Positions 8,445-17,363 of a stretch of 64,000 nucleotides of DNA are shown here, in pieces; the stretch's first letter is position 1; each line of letters starts with the position of its first letter. Below the pieces are notes generated by a model that was not told the origin of the DNA, did not search any database, and saw only the letters and a list, made by a program, of their open reading frames with translations. The position numbers were made by a program, and so were the translations under genes. Source of the stretch: Pelomonas dachongensis (GTDB lineage: Bacteria > Pseudomonadota > Gammaproteobacteria > Burkholderiales > Burkholderiaceae_C); assembly GCF_043555865.1 (NCBI RefSeq), contig NZ_JBIGHY010000002.1, forward strand, positions 310,001 to 374,000, read 5' to 3'.

Positions 8445-9098
8445 TCAGAAGCTGAAGGCGGATGCCTCGGCAAAACCGGGCAAGCGACCGGCGACCGTGT
8501 CGAACAGTTCCGTCTTGCTGAACTCGGCCGCACCCCGGCGCGTGATCAGCACGGCACGCATGACCGGCTCTTCGCCGACGACGGCGACCAGGCGCCCACC
8601 CACCTTCAGCTGGTCCAGCAGCACCTGCGGCACGGCGGCCACCGAGCCCGACAGCAGGATCGCGTCGAAGGGCTGCTCGCCGGCCAGCCCGCGGGCCCCG
8701 TCCTGGTTGAGCACGCTGACGTTCAACACACCGGCACGCTTGAGGTTGACCACGGCCTGAGCGGCCAGGGCGGCATCGGCCTCCAGCGCGACGACGCTCT
8801 GCGCCTGGTGGCCCAGCAGCGCGGCGAGGTGGCCGGTGGCAGTGCCGATCTCCAGCACCTTCTCGTGGCGCTGCACCTTCAGCTCCTGCAGCAGGCGGGC
8901 CTCGACGCGCGGCGCGAGCATGCGGCGCGCGGCCGTCAGCGGCAGCTCGGTATCGACGAAGGCCTGCGCGCGCAGCGCGTCGGGCACGAAGTCTTCCCGG
9001 TGCACCGCCTGCAACAGCGCCAGCACGCCGGGGTCCAGCACATCCCAGGGGCGGATCTGCTGCTCGATCATGTTGAAGCGGGCTTGTTCGACGTTCAT
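8445..9098 (-). CDS. Protein-L-isoaspartate O-methyltransferase family protein
   Basis: A protein of 217 residues of the PCMT family, SAM-dependent methyltransferases that repair isoaspartyl residues. The N-terminal MIEQQIRPWDVLDPGVL block and the SAM-binding motif VLEIGTATGHLAALL (near residue 83) are clear. The C-terminal part is diverged relative to classical Pcm. This form is commonly found beside tolC in beta-proteobacteria, where its true substrate is uncertain. It lies between tetR (55-bp gap) and tolC (about 140-bp gap) on the same strand. Confidence 0.85.
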   Translation of the reverse strand: MNVEQARFNMIEQQIRPWDVLDPGVLALLQAVHREDFVPDALRAQAFVDTELPLTAARRMLAPRVEARLLQELKVQRHEKVLEIGTATGHLAALLGHQAQSVVALEADAALAAQAVVNLKRAGVLNVSVLNQDGARGLAGEQPFDAILLSGSVAAVPQVLLDQLKVGGRLVAVVGEEPVMRAVLITRRGAAEFSKTELFDTVAGRLPGFAEASAFSF

Positions 9099-9153
9099 CT
9101 TGTTCTCCGAGGCACGGTACGGCCGAAAGGCAAAATTCTAGAGGCCCGCATCG

Positions 9154-9789
9154 TCAGCCAGGCTGAGCGAGCAGGCCGTGCAGCAACAGCGACATCTGCG
9201 CTTCCAGCAGTTCCAGCGGGCTCATGCTGTGGTTGCACATGTCCTGAGCGCCGAAAGAATGTTCGTGCAGCATCATGTGCATCAGCGGCGCGATCAGCAT
9301 GTGGACGGTGGCCTCGATCGGGACAGCGCGGAACTCGCCCGCCTCGATGCCGCGCCCGATGAGGTCGCCCAGCAGGTTCTGAGACGGGGAGATAACCTCG
9401 TCGACGTAGAAGCGTGCCAGCTCGGGAAAGTGTCGCGCCTCGATCATCATCAGCGTGCAGACAACACCGGCATTGCCCTGCCCGACCTTGGCCCACCACG
9501 CGCGCATCATCTCCGCCAGCAATGGCGCGATGGGGCCTTCGTACTGCGCCGCCTGCGCCGCGGACTCGGCGATGTGCACCGACAGGTTCTCGCGCACCAT
9601 CGCCTTGAACAGCTCTTCCTTGCTCGGGTAGTAGCGGTACAGCGTGCCCTTGGCCACGCCGGCGCGCGCAGCCACTTCCTCGCTGCGTGTGGCGGAAAAG
9701 CCCTTCTCGACGAACAGCGCCAGTGCCGCGTCCAGCAGCTCCTGCGGTCGCGCGTCCTTGCGGCGTTGACGGGTGGGAGCGGCAGCCAT
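9154..9789 (-). CDS. TetR/AcrR family transcriptional regulator
   Basis: A DNA-binding repressor of 211 residues. The TetR N-terminal helix-turn-helix occupies residues about 15-60: GFSATRSEEVAARAGVAKG followed by TLYRYYPSKEELF. The C-terminal ligand domain is unlike any I can name. It heads a leftward group with the methyltransferase and tolC. A near-perfect inverted repeat lies 13 bp before its start, between it and the divergent uppP gene. Autoregulation, and control of the outer membrane channel, are therefore likely by analogy with other TetR-efflux loci. Confidence 0.92.
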   Translation of the reverse strand: MAAAPTRQRRKDARPQELLDAALALFVEKGFSATRSEEVAARAGVAKGTLYRYYPSKEELFKAMVRENLSVHIAESAAQAAQYEGPIAPLLAEMMRAWWAKVGQGNAGVVCTLMMIEARHFPELARFYVDEVISPSQNLLGDLIGRGIEAGEFRAVPIEATVHMLIAPLMHMMLHEHSFGAQDMCNHSMSPLELLEAQMSLLLHGLLAQPG

Positions 9790-9801
9790 GGTTCTTTGGC
9801 G

Positions 9802-9823
9802 TTAATGACCCAAGGGTCAGTAA
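9802..9823. promoter_or_regulatory. Candidate TetR operator
   Basis: TTAaTGACCC (9802-9811) and GGGTCAgTAA (9814-9823) form a 10-bp inverted repeat with a single mismatch and a 2-bp centre. The size and position, just upstream of tetR in the divergent tetR-uppP gap, are those of a TetR-family dimer site. Confidence 0.6.
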
Positions 9824-9909
9824 TGTAGCCGCCGCCCCCGAGTCCCTGCAAGGTGCGGTCTTGGAGCCTGGCTACACTGCGCGGCTTTGCTTGTCACCGG
9901 AGCTGTTGC

Positions 9910-10767
9910 GTGGACGTCATCCTGTTGGTCAAAGCCGCCGTCATGGGCATCGTCGAGGGGTTGACTGAGTTCCTGCCGATCTCGTCCACCGGCCATCTGA
10001 TCCTCGCCGGGTCGCTGCTGAACTTCGTCGGCGAGAAGGCCAAGGTGTTCGAAATCGCGGTGCAGACCGGCGCGATGTTCGCGGTGGTCTGGGAGTACCG
10101 CCAGCGCCTGGCGCGCACGATCAAGGGCGTTGCCAGCGAGCGGCAGGCGCAGCGGTTCGCGCTGAACGTGGCCATCGCCTTCATCCCGGCCGTCGTGCTG
10201 GGGCTGGCCTTCGGCAAGCTGGTGAAGTCCCACCTGTTCCACCCGGTGCCGGTGGCCATGGCCTTCATCGTGGGCGGCTTCATCATCCTGTGGGTGGAAG
10301 CCCGCCACAAGCGCCTGTACGGCGACATGGACATGCAGGGCGCCCGCCGCGCCCGCATCGAGACCGTGGACGACATGGGCCCGCTGGACGCGCTGAAGAT
10401 CGGCCTGCTGCAGTGCCTGGCGCTGATCCCCGGTACCAGCCGCTCCGGTGCCACGATCATCGGCGGCATCGTGCTGGGCATGTCGCGCAAGGCTGCGGCG
10501 GAGTTCAGCTTTTATCTCGGCATCCCGACACTGATGGGCGCCGGCGCCTACTCGGTCCTGAAACAACGCGATGCCCTCTCGTGGGCCGACATGCCCATGT
10601 TCGCCGTGGGTCTGGTGTTCGCGTTCATCAGCGCCCTGTTGTGCATCCGCTGGCTGATCCGCTACATCTCCAACCACGACTTCAAGGTGTTCGCGTACTA
10701 CCGCATCGTGTTCGGCCTCGTCGTGCTGGCCACCGCCTACATGGGCATGGACATCTGGAAGGACTGA
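9910..10767 (+). CDS. uppP: Undecaprenyl-diphosphatase
   Basis: A polytopic inner-membrane enzyme of 285 residues (BacA/UppP family) that dephosphorylates undecaprenyl pyrophosphate to recycle the lipid carrier of cell-wall synthesis. Both catalytic signatures are present: EGLTEFLPISSTGH near residue 17 and PGTSRSGATI near residue 175. A GTG start at 9910 is chosen because it has GGAG 8 nt upstream and gives the family N-terminus; an in-frame codon further left would add 19 non-family residues. A TACACT -10-like element at 9873-9878 may drive it. Overexpression of this family gives bacitracin tolerance. Confidence 0.95.
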   Translation: MDVILLVKAAVMGIVEGLTEFLPISSTGHLILAGSLLNFVGEKAKVFEIAVQTGAMFAVVWEYRQRLARTIKGVASERQAQRFALNVAIAFIPAVVLGLAFGKLVKSHLFHPVPVAMAFIVGGFIILWVEARHKRLYGDMDMQGARRARIETVDDMGPLDALKIGLLQCLALIPGTSRSGATIIGGIVLGMSRKAAAEFSFYLGIPTLMGAGAYSVLKQRDALSWADMPMFAVGLVFAFISALLCIRWLIRYISNHDFKVFAYYRIVFGLVVLATAYMGMDIWKD

Positions 10768-10776
10768 GGCAGCGCG

Positions 10777-10782
10777 GATAAT
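10777..10782 (+). promoter_or_regulatory. -10-like hexamer close to map start
   Basis: GATAAT ends 6 nt before the map ATG, and no Shine-Dalgarno sequence lies in between. If it is used, transcription would begin at or next to the start codon (leaderless mRNA). Similar placements occur at 46243, 51072 and 57803. Confidence 0.35.
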
Positions 10783-10788
10783 CCCGCC

Positions 10789-11610
10789 ATGGCCATCACG
10801 ATCAAGACCGGTGCCGATATCGACGGCATGCGCATCGCCGGACGCCTGGCGTCCGAAGTCCTGGACATGCTGACACCCCACGTGAAGCCGGGCGTCACCA
10901 CCAACGAACTAGACAAGCTGGCGCACGACCACATCGTCAACGTGCAGCATGGCATCCCGGCGCCGCTGAACTACTGCCCGCCGGGCTACGTACCCTACCC
11001 CAAGTCCATCTGCACTTCGGTCAATCAGCAGGTCTGCCACGGCATCCCGAACGACAAGCCGCTGAAGAACGGCGACATCGTCAACATCGACGTCACCGTC
11101 ATCAAGGACGGCTGGCACGGCGACACCAGCCGCATGTTCGTCGTCGGTGACGGCAGCATTGCTGCCAAGCGGCTGTGCGCGTTCACGTACGACGCCATGT
11201 GGAAGGGCATTGCCAAGGTCAGGCCCGGCGCGCGGCTGGGCGACATCGGTCACGCCATCCAGACCTTCGCCGAGAACGCCGGTTTCTCCATCGTGCGCGA
11301 GTTCTGCGGCCACGGCATCGGTCAGGTGTTCCACGAGGAGCCGCAGGTGCTGCACTACGGCCGCCCCGGCACGTTGGACGAACTGGTGCCCGGCATGATG
11401 TTCACCATCGAGCCCATGATCAACGCCGGCCGGCGCGAGATCCGCGAGACGGGCGATGGCTGGACCATCGTCACCAAGGACCGCTCGCTGTCGGCGCAGT
11501 GGGAGCACACCATCCTCGTCACCGAAACCGGCTACGAGGTGATGACGCTGTCGGCCGGCAGCCCGCCGCCGCCGGCGTTCATCACCGCGACGACGCCCGC
11601 GGCGGCCTGA
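10789..11610 (+). CDS. map: Methionine aminopeptidase, type I
   Basis: A cytosolic metalloprotease of 273 residues that removes the initiator methionine. The pita-bread fold ligands are visible in order: NIDVTVIKDGWHGDTSRMF (two Asp), GHGIGQVFHEEP (His), FTIEPMIN (Glu) and QWEHTILVTE (Glu). The CPPGYVPYPKSICTSVN block with the substrate-pocket Cys is also intact. The length is normal for the short type Ia enzyme, with a slightly long Ala/Pro tail. It is followed 3 bp later by glnD. A -10-like hexamer just before the ATG may provide a near-leaderless promoter. Confidence 0.96.
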   Translation: MAITIKTGADIDGMRIAGRLASEVLDMLTPHVKPGVTTNELDKLAHDHIVNVQHGIPAPLNYCPPGYVPYPKSICTSVNQQVCHGIPNDKPLKNGDIVNIDVTVIKDGWHGDTSRMFVVGDGSIAAKRLCAFTYDAMWKGIAKVRPGARLGDIGHAIQTFAENAGFSIVREFCGHGIGQVFHEEPQVLHYGRPGTLDELVPGMMFTIEPMINAGRREIRETGDGWTIVTKDRSLSAQWEHTILVTETGYEVMTLSAGSPPPPAFITATTPAAA

Positions 11611-11613
11611 GCC

Positions 11614-14202
11614 GTGGCGACCCTCGCGGACCTCCGCCATCAGTTCAAGGCGGGCAAACAGGCCCTGATCGACGGCTTCCTGGCCGAGCACCCCACCCAG
11701 ACCGGCGCCGAGCGGCTGCTGCGCCGCGTGGCCCGCCATGTCGACGACACGCTGCGCGCGCTGTGGGCCCAGGCCGGCATGCCGGCAGGCTCCTGCCTGG
11801 CTGCCGTCGGCGGCTACGGCCGCGGCGAGCTGTTCCCGCACTCCGACGTGGACGTACTGGTGTTGCTGCCGGACGGCGTCGAGGCCTACCAGCCCGGCCC
11901 AGCCAAGAGCGCCATCGAGAGCTTCATCACGGCCTGCTGGGACGTGGGGCTGGAGATCGGCTCGTCGGTGCGCACGCTGGGCGAATGCCTGTCCGAATCC
12001 GCTGGCGACGTGACCATCCAAACCGCGCTCCTGGAAGCCCGTCCGCTGGCCGGCGACGCGAAGCTGTTCCGCCTGATGCACAAGCGCTTCATGCAGGCCA
12101 TGGACCCGCGTGCCTTCTTCCGTGCCAAGACGCTGGAGGCCGTGCAGCGACACACCAAATTCGACGACACGCCCTACGCGCTGGAGCCCAACTGCAAAGA
12201 AAGCCCAGGCGGCCTGCGCGACCTGCAGATGCTGATCTGGATCGCGCGCGCCGCCGGGCTGGGCAAGACCTGGAAGGACTTGAGCGCGCGCGGGCTCATC
12301 ACGCCGTTCGAGAGCCGTCAACTGCAGCGCAACGAGGGCCAGCTGCGGTTGATACGCGCTCGGCTGCACGCGGTGGCCGGCCGCCGGGAGGATCGCCTGG
12401 TGTTCGACCTGCAGACGGCCGTGGCGCAGAGCTTCGGGTTCGAGAGCACCAAGGCCCAGCGCGCGTCCGAGGTGCTGATGCGGCGCTACTACTGGGCCGC
12501 CAAGGCAGTCACGCAGCTGCACCAGATTCTGCTGCTGAACCTGGAGGAGCAGATCAACGGCTCGCAGCAGGACCAATTGCGCGCACTTGACGGCCACCCC
12601 GACTTCCTGGACCGTGGCCGCATGCTGGAGATCGCCCGCGACGACCTTTACCAGCGCGACCCGCACGCCATCCTGCGCACCTTCCTGGTCTACCAGCAGG
12701 TGCGCGGCATCAAGGGCCTGTCCGCACGCACGCTGCGCGCGCTTTACAACGCGCGCAGCCTGATGGACGCCGCCTGGCGCCGCGACCCGGTCAACCGCGC
12801 GACCTTCATGGCCATGTTGCGCGCACCCGAGGGCCAGACGCACGCCTTCCGGCTGATGAACCAGACCTCGGTGCTGGGCCGCTACCTGTGGGTGTTCCGC
12901 GCGATCGTCGGGCAGATGCAGCACGACCTGTTCCACGTCTACACGGTGGACCAACACATCCTGATGGTGCTGCGCAACGTGCGCCGCTTCTTCGTGCCCG
13001 AGCATGCGCATGAGTACCCGTTCTGCTCGCACCTCGCGTCACAGTTCGACCAGCCCGAGCTGCTGTACGTGGCCGCCCTTTTCCACGATGTCGCCAAGGG
13101 TCGCGGTGGCGACCACTCCGAGCTGGGCGCTGTGGAAGTCCGCCGCTTCTGTCGCCAGCACGGCATGAGCGCCGACGACGCGACGATGTGCGTCTTCCTC
13201 GTCGAGCACCACCTGACGATGTCCCGCGTGGCGCAGAAGGAAGACCTGTCGGACCCCGCCGTCATCGGTGCCTTCGCCGCCAAGGTGGGCGACGCACGCC
13301 GCCTGACCGCGCTGTACCTGCTGACCGTGGCCGACATCCGCGGCACCAGCCCCAAGGTCTGGAACGCCTGGAAGGGCAAGCTGCTCGAAGACCTGTACCG
13401 CATCACGCTGCGCGCTCTCGGCGGGGCCAGGATCAACATGGACGCCGAGATCGAGGCCCGCAAGCAGGAGGCTCGGCAAGACCTGGCCCTGCATTCGCAG
13501 CTGCCCGGCACCGAGGCGCCGCTGTGGCAGAAGCTGGCCATCAGCTACTTCGCCCGCCACGACGCCACCGAGCTGGCCTGGCACGCGCGTTCGCTGTGGC
13601 GCCACGTGCAGACGCCCACGCCGGTCGTTCGCGCCCGCCCCTCGCCCATCGGCGAAGGCCTGCAGGTGCTGGTCTACGCCCCGGACCAGCCCGACCTGTT
13701 CGCGCGCATCTGCGGCTACTTCGACACTGCCGGCTTCAACATCCTGGACGCCAAGGTCCACACCACCCGCGACGGCTACGCGCTGGACACCTTCCAGGTC
13801 ATCCGCCCCGAGGCGGATCTGCACCACCGTGACCTGGTGCCGCTGGTCGAGACCAAGCTGACCGCAGCGCTGCACACCACGGGCCCGCTGCCCGAGCCCA
13901 AGCGCGGCCGGTTGTCGCGACGCGTCAAGAGCTTTCCCTACTCGCCGCGCATCTCGCTGCGCCCTGACGAGAAGGCCACCGCCTGGCTGCTGACCATTTC
14001 CACAAGCGACCGCGCCGGACTGCTCTACGCCATCGCCCGCGTGCTGGCGCGCCACGGCATCAACCTGCAGCTCGCCAAGATCTCGACGCTGGGCGAGCGC
14101 GTCGAAGACACCTTCCTCGTCGACGGCCCGGCCCTACAGCAGAACAAGGCACAGCTGCAGATCGAGAGCGAGCTGCTGGACGCCGTCTCGCTGCCCGCCT
14201 GA
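11614..14202 (+). CDS. glnD: [Protein-PII] uridylyltransferase / uridylyl-removing enzyme
   Basis: The central nitrogen sensor, 862 residues long, which adds UMP to PII when glutamine is low and removes it when glutamine is high. Domain order is complete. A nucleotidyltransferase has GGYGRGELFPHSDVD at residues 66-80. A helical PII-UTase domain follows. The HD phosphohydrolase is near residue 490 (ALFHDVAKGRGGDHSELG). Two ACT domains lie at about 685-760 and 792-855 and bind glutamine. It starts at GTG 11614, 3 bp after map, and is probably translationally coupled because no Shine-Dalgarno sequence is visible. map-glnD adjacency is common in proteobacteria. Confidence 0.96.
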   Translation: MATLADLRHQFKAGKQALIDGFLAEHPTQTGAERLLRRVARHVDDTLRALWAQAGMPAGSCLAAVGGYGRGELFPHSDVDVLVLLPDGVEAYQPGPAKSAIESFITACWDVGLEIGSSVRTLGECLSESAGDVTIQTALLEARPLAGDAKLFRLMHKRFMQAMDPRAFFRAKTLEAVQRHTKFDDTPYALEPNCKESPGGLRDLQMLIWIARAAGLGKTWKDLSARGLITPFESRQLQRNEGQLRLIRARLHAVAGRREDRLVFDLQTAVAQSFGFESTKAQRASEVLMRRYYWAAKAVTQLHQILLLNLEEQINGSQQDQLRALDGHPDFLDRGRMLEIARDDLYQRDPHAILRTFLVYQQVRGIKGLSARTLRALYNARSLMDAAWRRDPVNRATFMAMLRAPEGQTHAFRLMNQTSVLGRYLWVFRAIVGQMQHDLFHVYTVDQHILMVLRNVRRFFVPEHAHEYPFCSHLASQFDQPELLYVAALFHDVAKGRGGDHSELGAVEVRRFCRQHGMSADDATMCVFLVEHHLTMSRVAQKEDLSDPAVIGAFAAKVGDARRLTALYLLTVADIRGTSPKVWNAWKGKLLEDLYRITLRALGGARINMDAEIEARKQEARQDLALHSQLPGTEAPLWQKLAISYFARHDATELAWHARSLWRHVQTPTPVVRARPSPIGEGLQVLVYAPDQPDLFARICGYFDTAGFNILDAKVHTTRDGYALDTFQVIRPEADLHHRDLVPLVETKLTAALHTTGPLPEPKRGRLSRRVKSFPYSPRISLRPDEKATAWLLTISTSDRAGLLYAIARVLARHGINLQLAKISTLGERVEDTFLVDGPALQQNKAQLQIESELLDAVSLPA

Positions 14203-14220
14203 GCAGGCCGACAGGCTGGC

Positions 14221-14226
14221 TATACT
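14221..14226 (+). promoter_or_regulatory. -10 element of tRNA-Ala promoter
   Basis: TATACT lies 11 bp before the mature tRNA 5' end and just downstream of the glnD stop. No convincing -35 was found at 16-18 bp spacing. Confidence 0.45.
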
Positions 14227-14237
14227 GCGACCCTCGT

Positions 14238-14313
<76 letters not shown>

Positions 14314-14322
14314 GGTGCATCT

Positions 14323-14364
14323 AAGTCCTTGATTCTTGGGAAGTTCCTTTCGAATCAAGGGCTT
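14323..14364 (+). terminator. Hairpin after tRNA-Ala, probable terminator
   Basis: AAGTCCTTGATTC (14323-14335) pairs with GAATCAAGGGCTT (14352-14364) in a 13-bp stem with one G-U pair and a 16-nt loop. A T/C-rich stretch follows. It begins 9 nt after the tRNA and is AT-richer than its surroundings. Confidence 0.55.
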
Positions 14365-14996
14365 TCTTCCTTGTTTTCTACACAAGGATGCCAGACAGAC
14401 GCTCCAAGCGAGGTCGCACATCGTGCAGAGCGTACGCAACCTGTTCCCTCGCTGGGCCTCGGCCCGATCAACATCGCCCCCCGGCGCAAACCGTATGGCC
14501 AAGGCACGGCAGCCAATCCGCAAGGCTGCCGGCTTCCGCTGGCAGATGCCGACCCCCGGCACGCTGCGGCGTTTGGCGCTGGACCGTGGGCTACGCCGCT
14601 GCCGTGTCACCGCTGGGCGTCGAGGTGCTCGCGCTGCATGACAGCCATGGCCCGCACGGCACCAGGCCCATCAGCTCACCCACACCCGCATGGTGCGTAC
14701 TTCAGCACCTCGCAACCGCTGCGGGCGCGCGACTGATACCCCTGCTGAATCTTCCCGACGGTGTCGTCGGCATCGCATGGACGCACGACGCGCTTCAGGT
14801 TCAAGGGATCGTTGCGAACTTGACCCGGCATCGCGTGGCCTGCGTTGGGAGGCCGGCCCCGGCGTGTTAACCGCTCCCCCCTGTCGGCCACGAGTGGGGG
14901 CCTACCAGACCCTCAGCTTCACTTTTGAAGCGCGGCTTTCGTGAGGCGCGCGCGAAGCCGACCCGTCCGGCGGTGGCGCAGGGCGGCCAGCGCGGT
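14365..14996. other. Stretch without a recognisable gene
   Basis: About 630 bp between the tRNA-Ala hairpin and the histidine kinase gene. Several short open frames exist on the plus strand (for example 14388-14870), but none shows a recognisable family, a good ribosome binding site or a clean start. Composition is ordinary high GC after the first 70 bp. It may be decayed coding sequence beside a tRNA gene; no duplicated tRNA 3' end was seen. Confidence 0.5.
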
Positions 14997-17360
14997 TCAG
15001 GACGCCCCTGCCAAAGTAACTGTAGAAGCCAAAGAGTGAGCCTCTTTACCCTCTGACAATGCCGGCGGCGACATCAGGTCGTTCAGCAGCGACCACCAGG
15101 CCGGGCCGGTCATGGGCTTGAGACAGCGCGCCGTGAAGTCGGGCTCGGCAGGCACGCCCGCAGGCTGAGGGCGGCCGGTATAAAGCACGGCGACGGGGGG
15201 CTCCAGCTGCGCCCGGCAGGCACGCAGCAGCTGGCCGGCCGGCTCGGCCCCGACGTCGCCCACGATGACGAGTGCGGGCCGCAGCTCGGCAAGCATGGCT
15301 GCCGCCTGCCCCCCATCAGCGATGGACCGAACATCGAACTCGGCGGCATACAGCAACTCCGCCAGATGCTCGGTGCAACCGGCATCAGGATCGATCACCA
15401 GTGCGAGGCTGCCGCGCCCCAGCGGACGGGGTGCATCGGCCGCCAGGCTGGGCCAGGCGACCTCGCCGGCTGCCGCCGTGCTGAGCGGCAGTGTCAGCAG
15501 GAAGCGACTGCCCTGACCGGGCTGGCTGCTGACTTCGATCGTGCCGCCCATCGCCTGCGCCAGTTGCAGCGCGATGGCCAGCCCCAGGCCAGTGCCGGGC
15601 TTGCCGGCCTGGTCAGGCGCTCGCCAGAACGGCTCGAAGATGCGCGGCAAGTCAGCGGCGGCGATGCCGGGGCCTTCGTCGACCACCTCGCAGCGCAGGC
15701 GGCCCGGCGCGCCCGGCTGGCCTGGCTCCAGGCCGGCGAACAGCCCGATACATCCGCCGTGGGTGTATTTGGCAGCGTTGGAAAGCAGGTTGAGCAGCAG
15801 CTGGCGCAGCCGCTTGGCATCCACCGCCACGACCTCCGGTAGTTCAGCGGCAATGCGCGCCTCGAAGCGGTTGCCACGCAGCCCGGCCAGCCCCCGGCCC
15901 TGCTCGGCCACCTCGTGCAGCAGCCCGTGGAGAAAGCAGGCCGTTGGCACCAGGTCCAGCTGATCGGTCTCGCAGCGCGCGTGGGCCACCAGTTCGTCGA
16001 TCAGTTCGAGCTGGTGCGCGACGCTGCGCTCGATGCCGCTGCGCGCGGCCCGCTGCGGCGTGTCACGCGCCGGCTCCAGCTCGCGCAGATGGCTCAGCGT
16101 GGTGACCAGCGGCGCGCGCAGGTCGTGGCCGATGTAGGCCAGCAGCCGCGCTCGCTGCGCCTGGCTCTTGCGGTTCTCTTCGAGCATCGCCAGGGTTGCC
16201 GCCCCTTCGCGGTCGAGCTTGCGCATGTGCGACAGCAGGATGGCCAGCATCGCCAGACCGCTGAACACGCTGACCGCCGGCACGAGATACAGCGTGAATA
16301 CCGAGGGCGACAGCAGCTCGGTGGCCTCTGCAAAGCGCGTCAGGCTCGCCAGCAGCGTCAGGGTCAGAAGCATGGCGACCGGCAGACCATGCCGGGCCCC
16401 GCGCCACCAGGCCATCCATGCCAGCGCAGGTCCCAGCAGCACGCCGACAACCATCAACGGCAACACCACCGGCCCGACAACCCGCGGCTCGTACCAGCAG
16501 CCGGCCGCGACGATGGGCGGATACAACGCCACCAGCGCCAGCATCAGCCAGCGCAGCCAGCGCTGTGGCAGGTCGCCTGCCACCAGCGCGTACAGCACCA
16601 GCGCACGCATCATGTGGGTCAGCGCGATCAGCGGAATCAGCCCCCGGGTGGCCCACCCGGTCGACTCCGGCCACAGGTACTGAAACGCCAGCCCCTGCTC
16701 GGCCAGCTCGTAGAGGCCGTAAACGAGCGAGAAGCCGGCGACCGTCAGCGCGGCGGGCTGGCGCAGCATCCCGGCCATCGCCAGGCACCCCATGACCACC
16801 ACCGCGAGGAAGGCCGTGATTGCGCTGCCCAGCGCCAGCCGAGCGGCCTGGTCGCGCTGGCAGTCACGCGGCTTGCAGACCGCGGCGTCCAGAACCAGCG
16901 CCGTGGGCCCGGCCACGCGCAGGTAGACGGAACCAGGCTGCCCAGCAGGCAGTTGGACCGCAAAGCTCGCGGTGGGCGTGTCCAGGGGCCAGCGCGCATG
17001 CGGCACGGTCGTGCCGGCCTCTTGGCGCTGCCACCCCGCCGCCGTCGGCGTCCACAGTTGCACCTGCGGCAGCCGCGCCGACCCCAGCACCACCCAGCGC
17101 TCCCACGGCTCCCCAGCAGCCCCGGCGGGCACATCCACGTCCAGCCGCAGCCACCAGGCCGAGGTGCTATAGCCCGGGTTCAGCAGGCGCTGCGTGGCCG
17201 GGCGGAACTCGGCGCCACGGGCCTGCACCTCGCCCAGCGGCAGGGCGCCGCTGCGGTCCTCCCAGACCGACCAGCGCACGGCCGGCTCGGCTGCGAACGT
17301 TGGCGCCGCGCAGACCAGCCACAGCAGGAACAGCGCCCCCCATGAACCCCATCTCCGCAT
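14997..17360 (-). CDS. Hybrid-like sensor histidine kinase with 7TMR-DISM sensor
   Basis: A membrane kinase of 787 residues. Order: signal peptide ending PTFAAEP; periplasmic 7TMR-DISMED2-like beta domain at about 28-165; seven-helix 7TMR-DISM membrane block at about 185-385; and HisKA with phosphoacceptor His412 in IGHDLRAPL. HATPase_c follows at about 505-625, with LLNLLSNAAKYT, DEGPGIAAADL and GTGLGLAIALQLA. Last is a receiver-like domain at about 650-765. In that last domain the phosphoacceptor position is shifted (LVIVGDVG), so phosphorylation there is doubtful. DISM sensors are thought to bind carbohydrates or other small ligands. It is the second gene of an operon with the CheY-AraC regulator (3-bp gap), and both face the giant secreted protein gene. 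Confidence 0.9.
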   Translation of the reverse strand: MRRWGSWGALFLLWLVCAAPTFAAEPAVRWSVWEDRSGALPLGEVQARGAEFRPATQRLLNPGYSTSAWWLRLDVDVPAGAAGEPWERWVVLGSARLPQVQLWTPTAAGWQRQEAGTTVPHARWPLDTPTASFAVQLPAGQPGSVYLRVAGPTALVLDAAVCKPRDCQRDQAARLALGSAITAFLAVVVMGCLAMAGMLRQPAALTVAGFSLVYGLYELAEQGLAFQYLWPESTGWATRGLIPLIALTHMMRALVLYALVAGDLPQRWLRWLMLALVALYPPIVAAGCWYEPRVVGPVVLPLMVVGVLLGPALAWMAWWRGARHGLPVAMLLTLTLLASLTRFAEATELLSPSVFTLYLVPAVSVFSGLAMLAILLSHMRKLDREGAATLAMLEENRKSQAQRARLLAYIGHDLRAPLVTTLSHLRELEPARDTPQRAARSGIERSVAHQLELIDELVAHARCETDQLDLVPTACFLHGLLHEVAEQGRGLAGLRGNRFEARIAAELPEVVAVDAKRLRQLLLNLLSNAAKYTHGGCIGLFAGLEPGQPGAPGRLRCEVVDEGPGIAAADLPRIFEPFWRAPDQAGKPGTGLGLAIALQLAQAMGGTIEVSSQPGQGSRFLLTLPLSTAAAGEVAWPSLAADAPRPLGRGSLALVIDPDAGCTEHLAELLYAAEFDVRSIADGGQAAAMLAELRPALVIVGDVGAEPAGQLLRACRAQLEPPVAVLYTGRPQPAGVPAEPDFTARCLKPMTGPAWWSLLNDLMSPPALSEGKEAHSLASTVTLAGAS

Positions 17361-17363
17361 CGA

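Noticed and set aside
14388..14870. Open frame of 160 codons downstream of tRNA-Ala
   Set aside because: It has Arg/Pro/His-rich composition typical of off-frame GC-rich DNA, no recognisable domain, no ribosome binding site, and it overlaps other frames of equal length.
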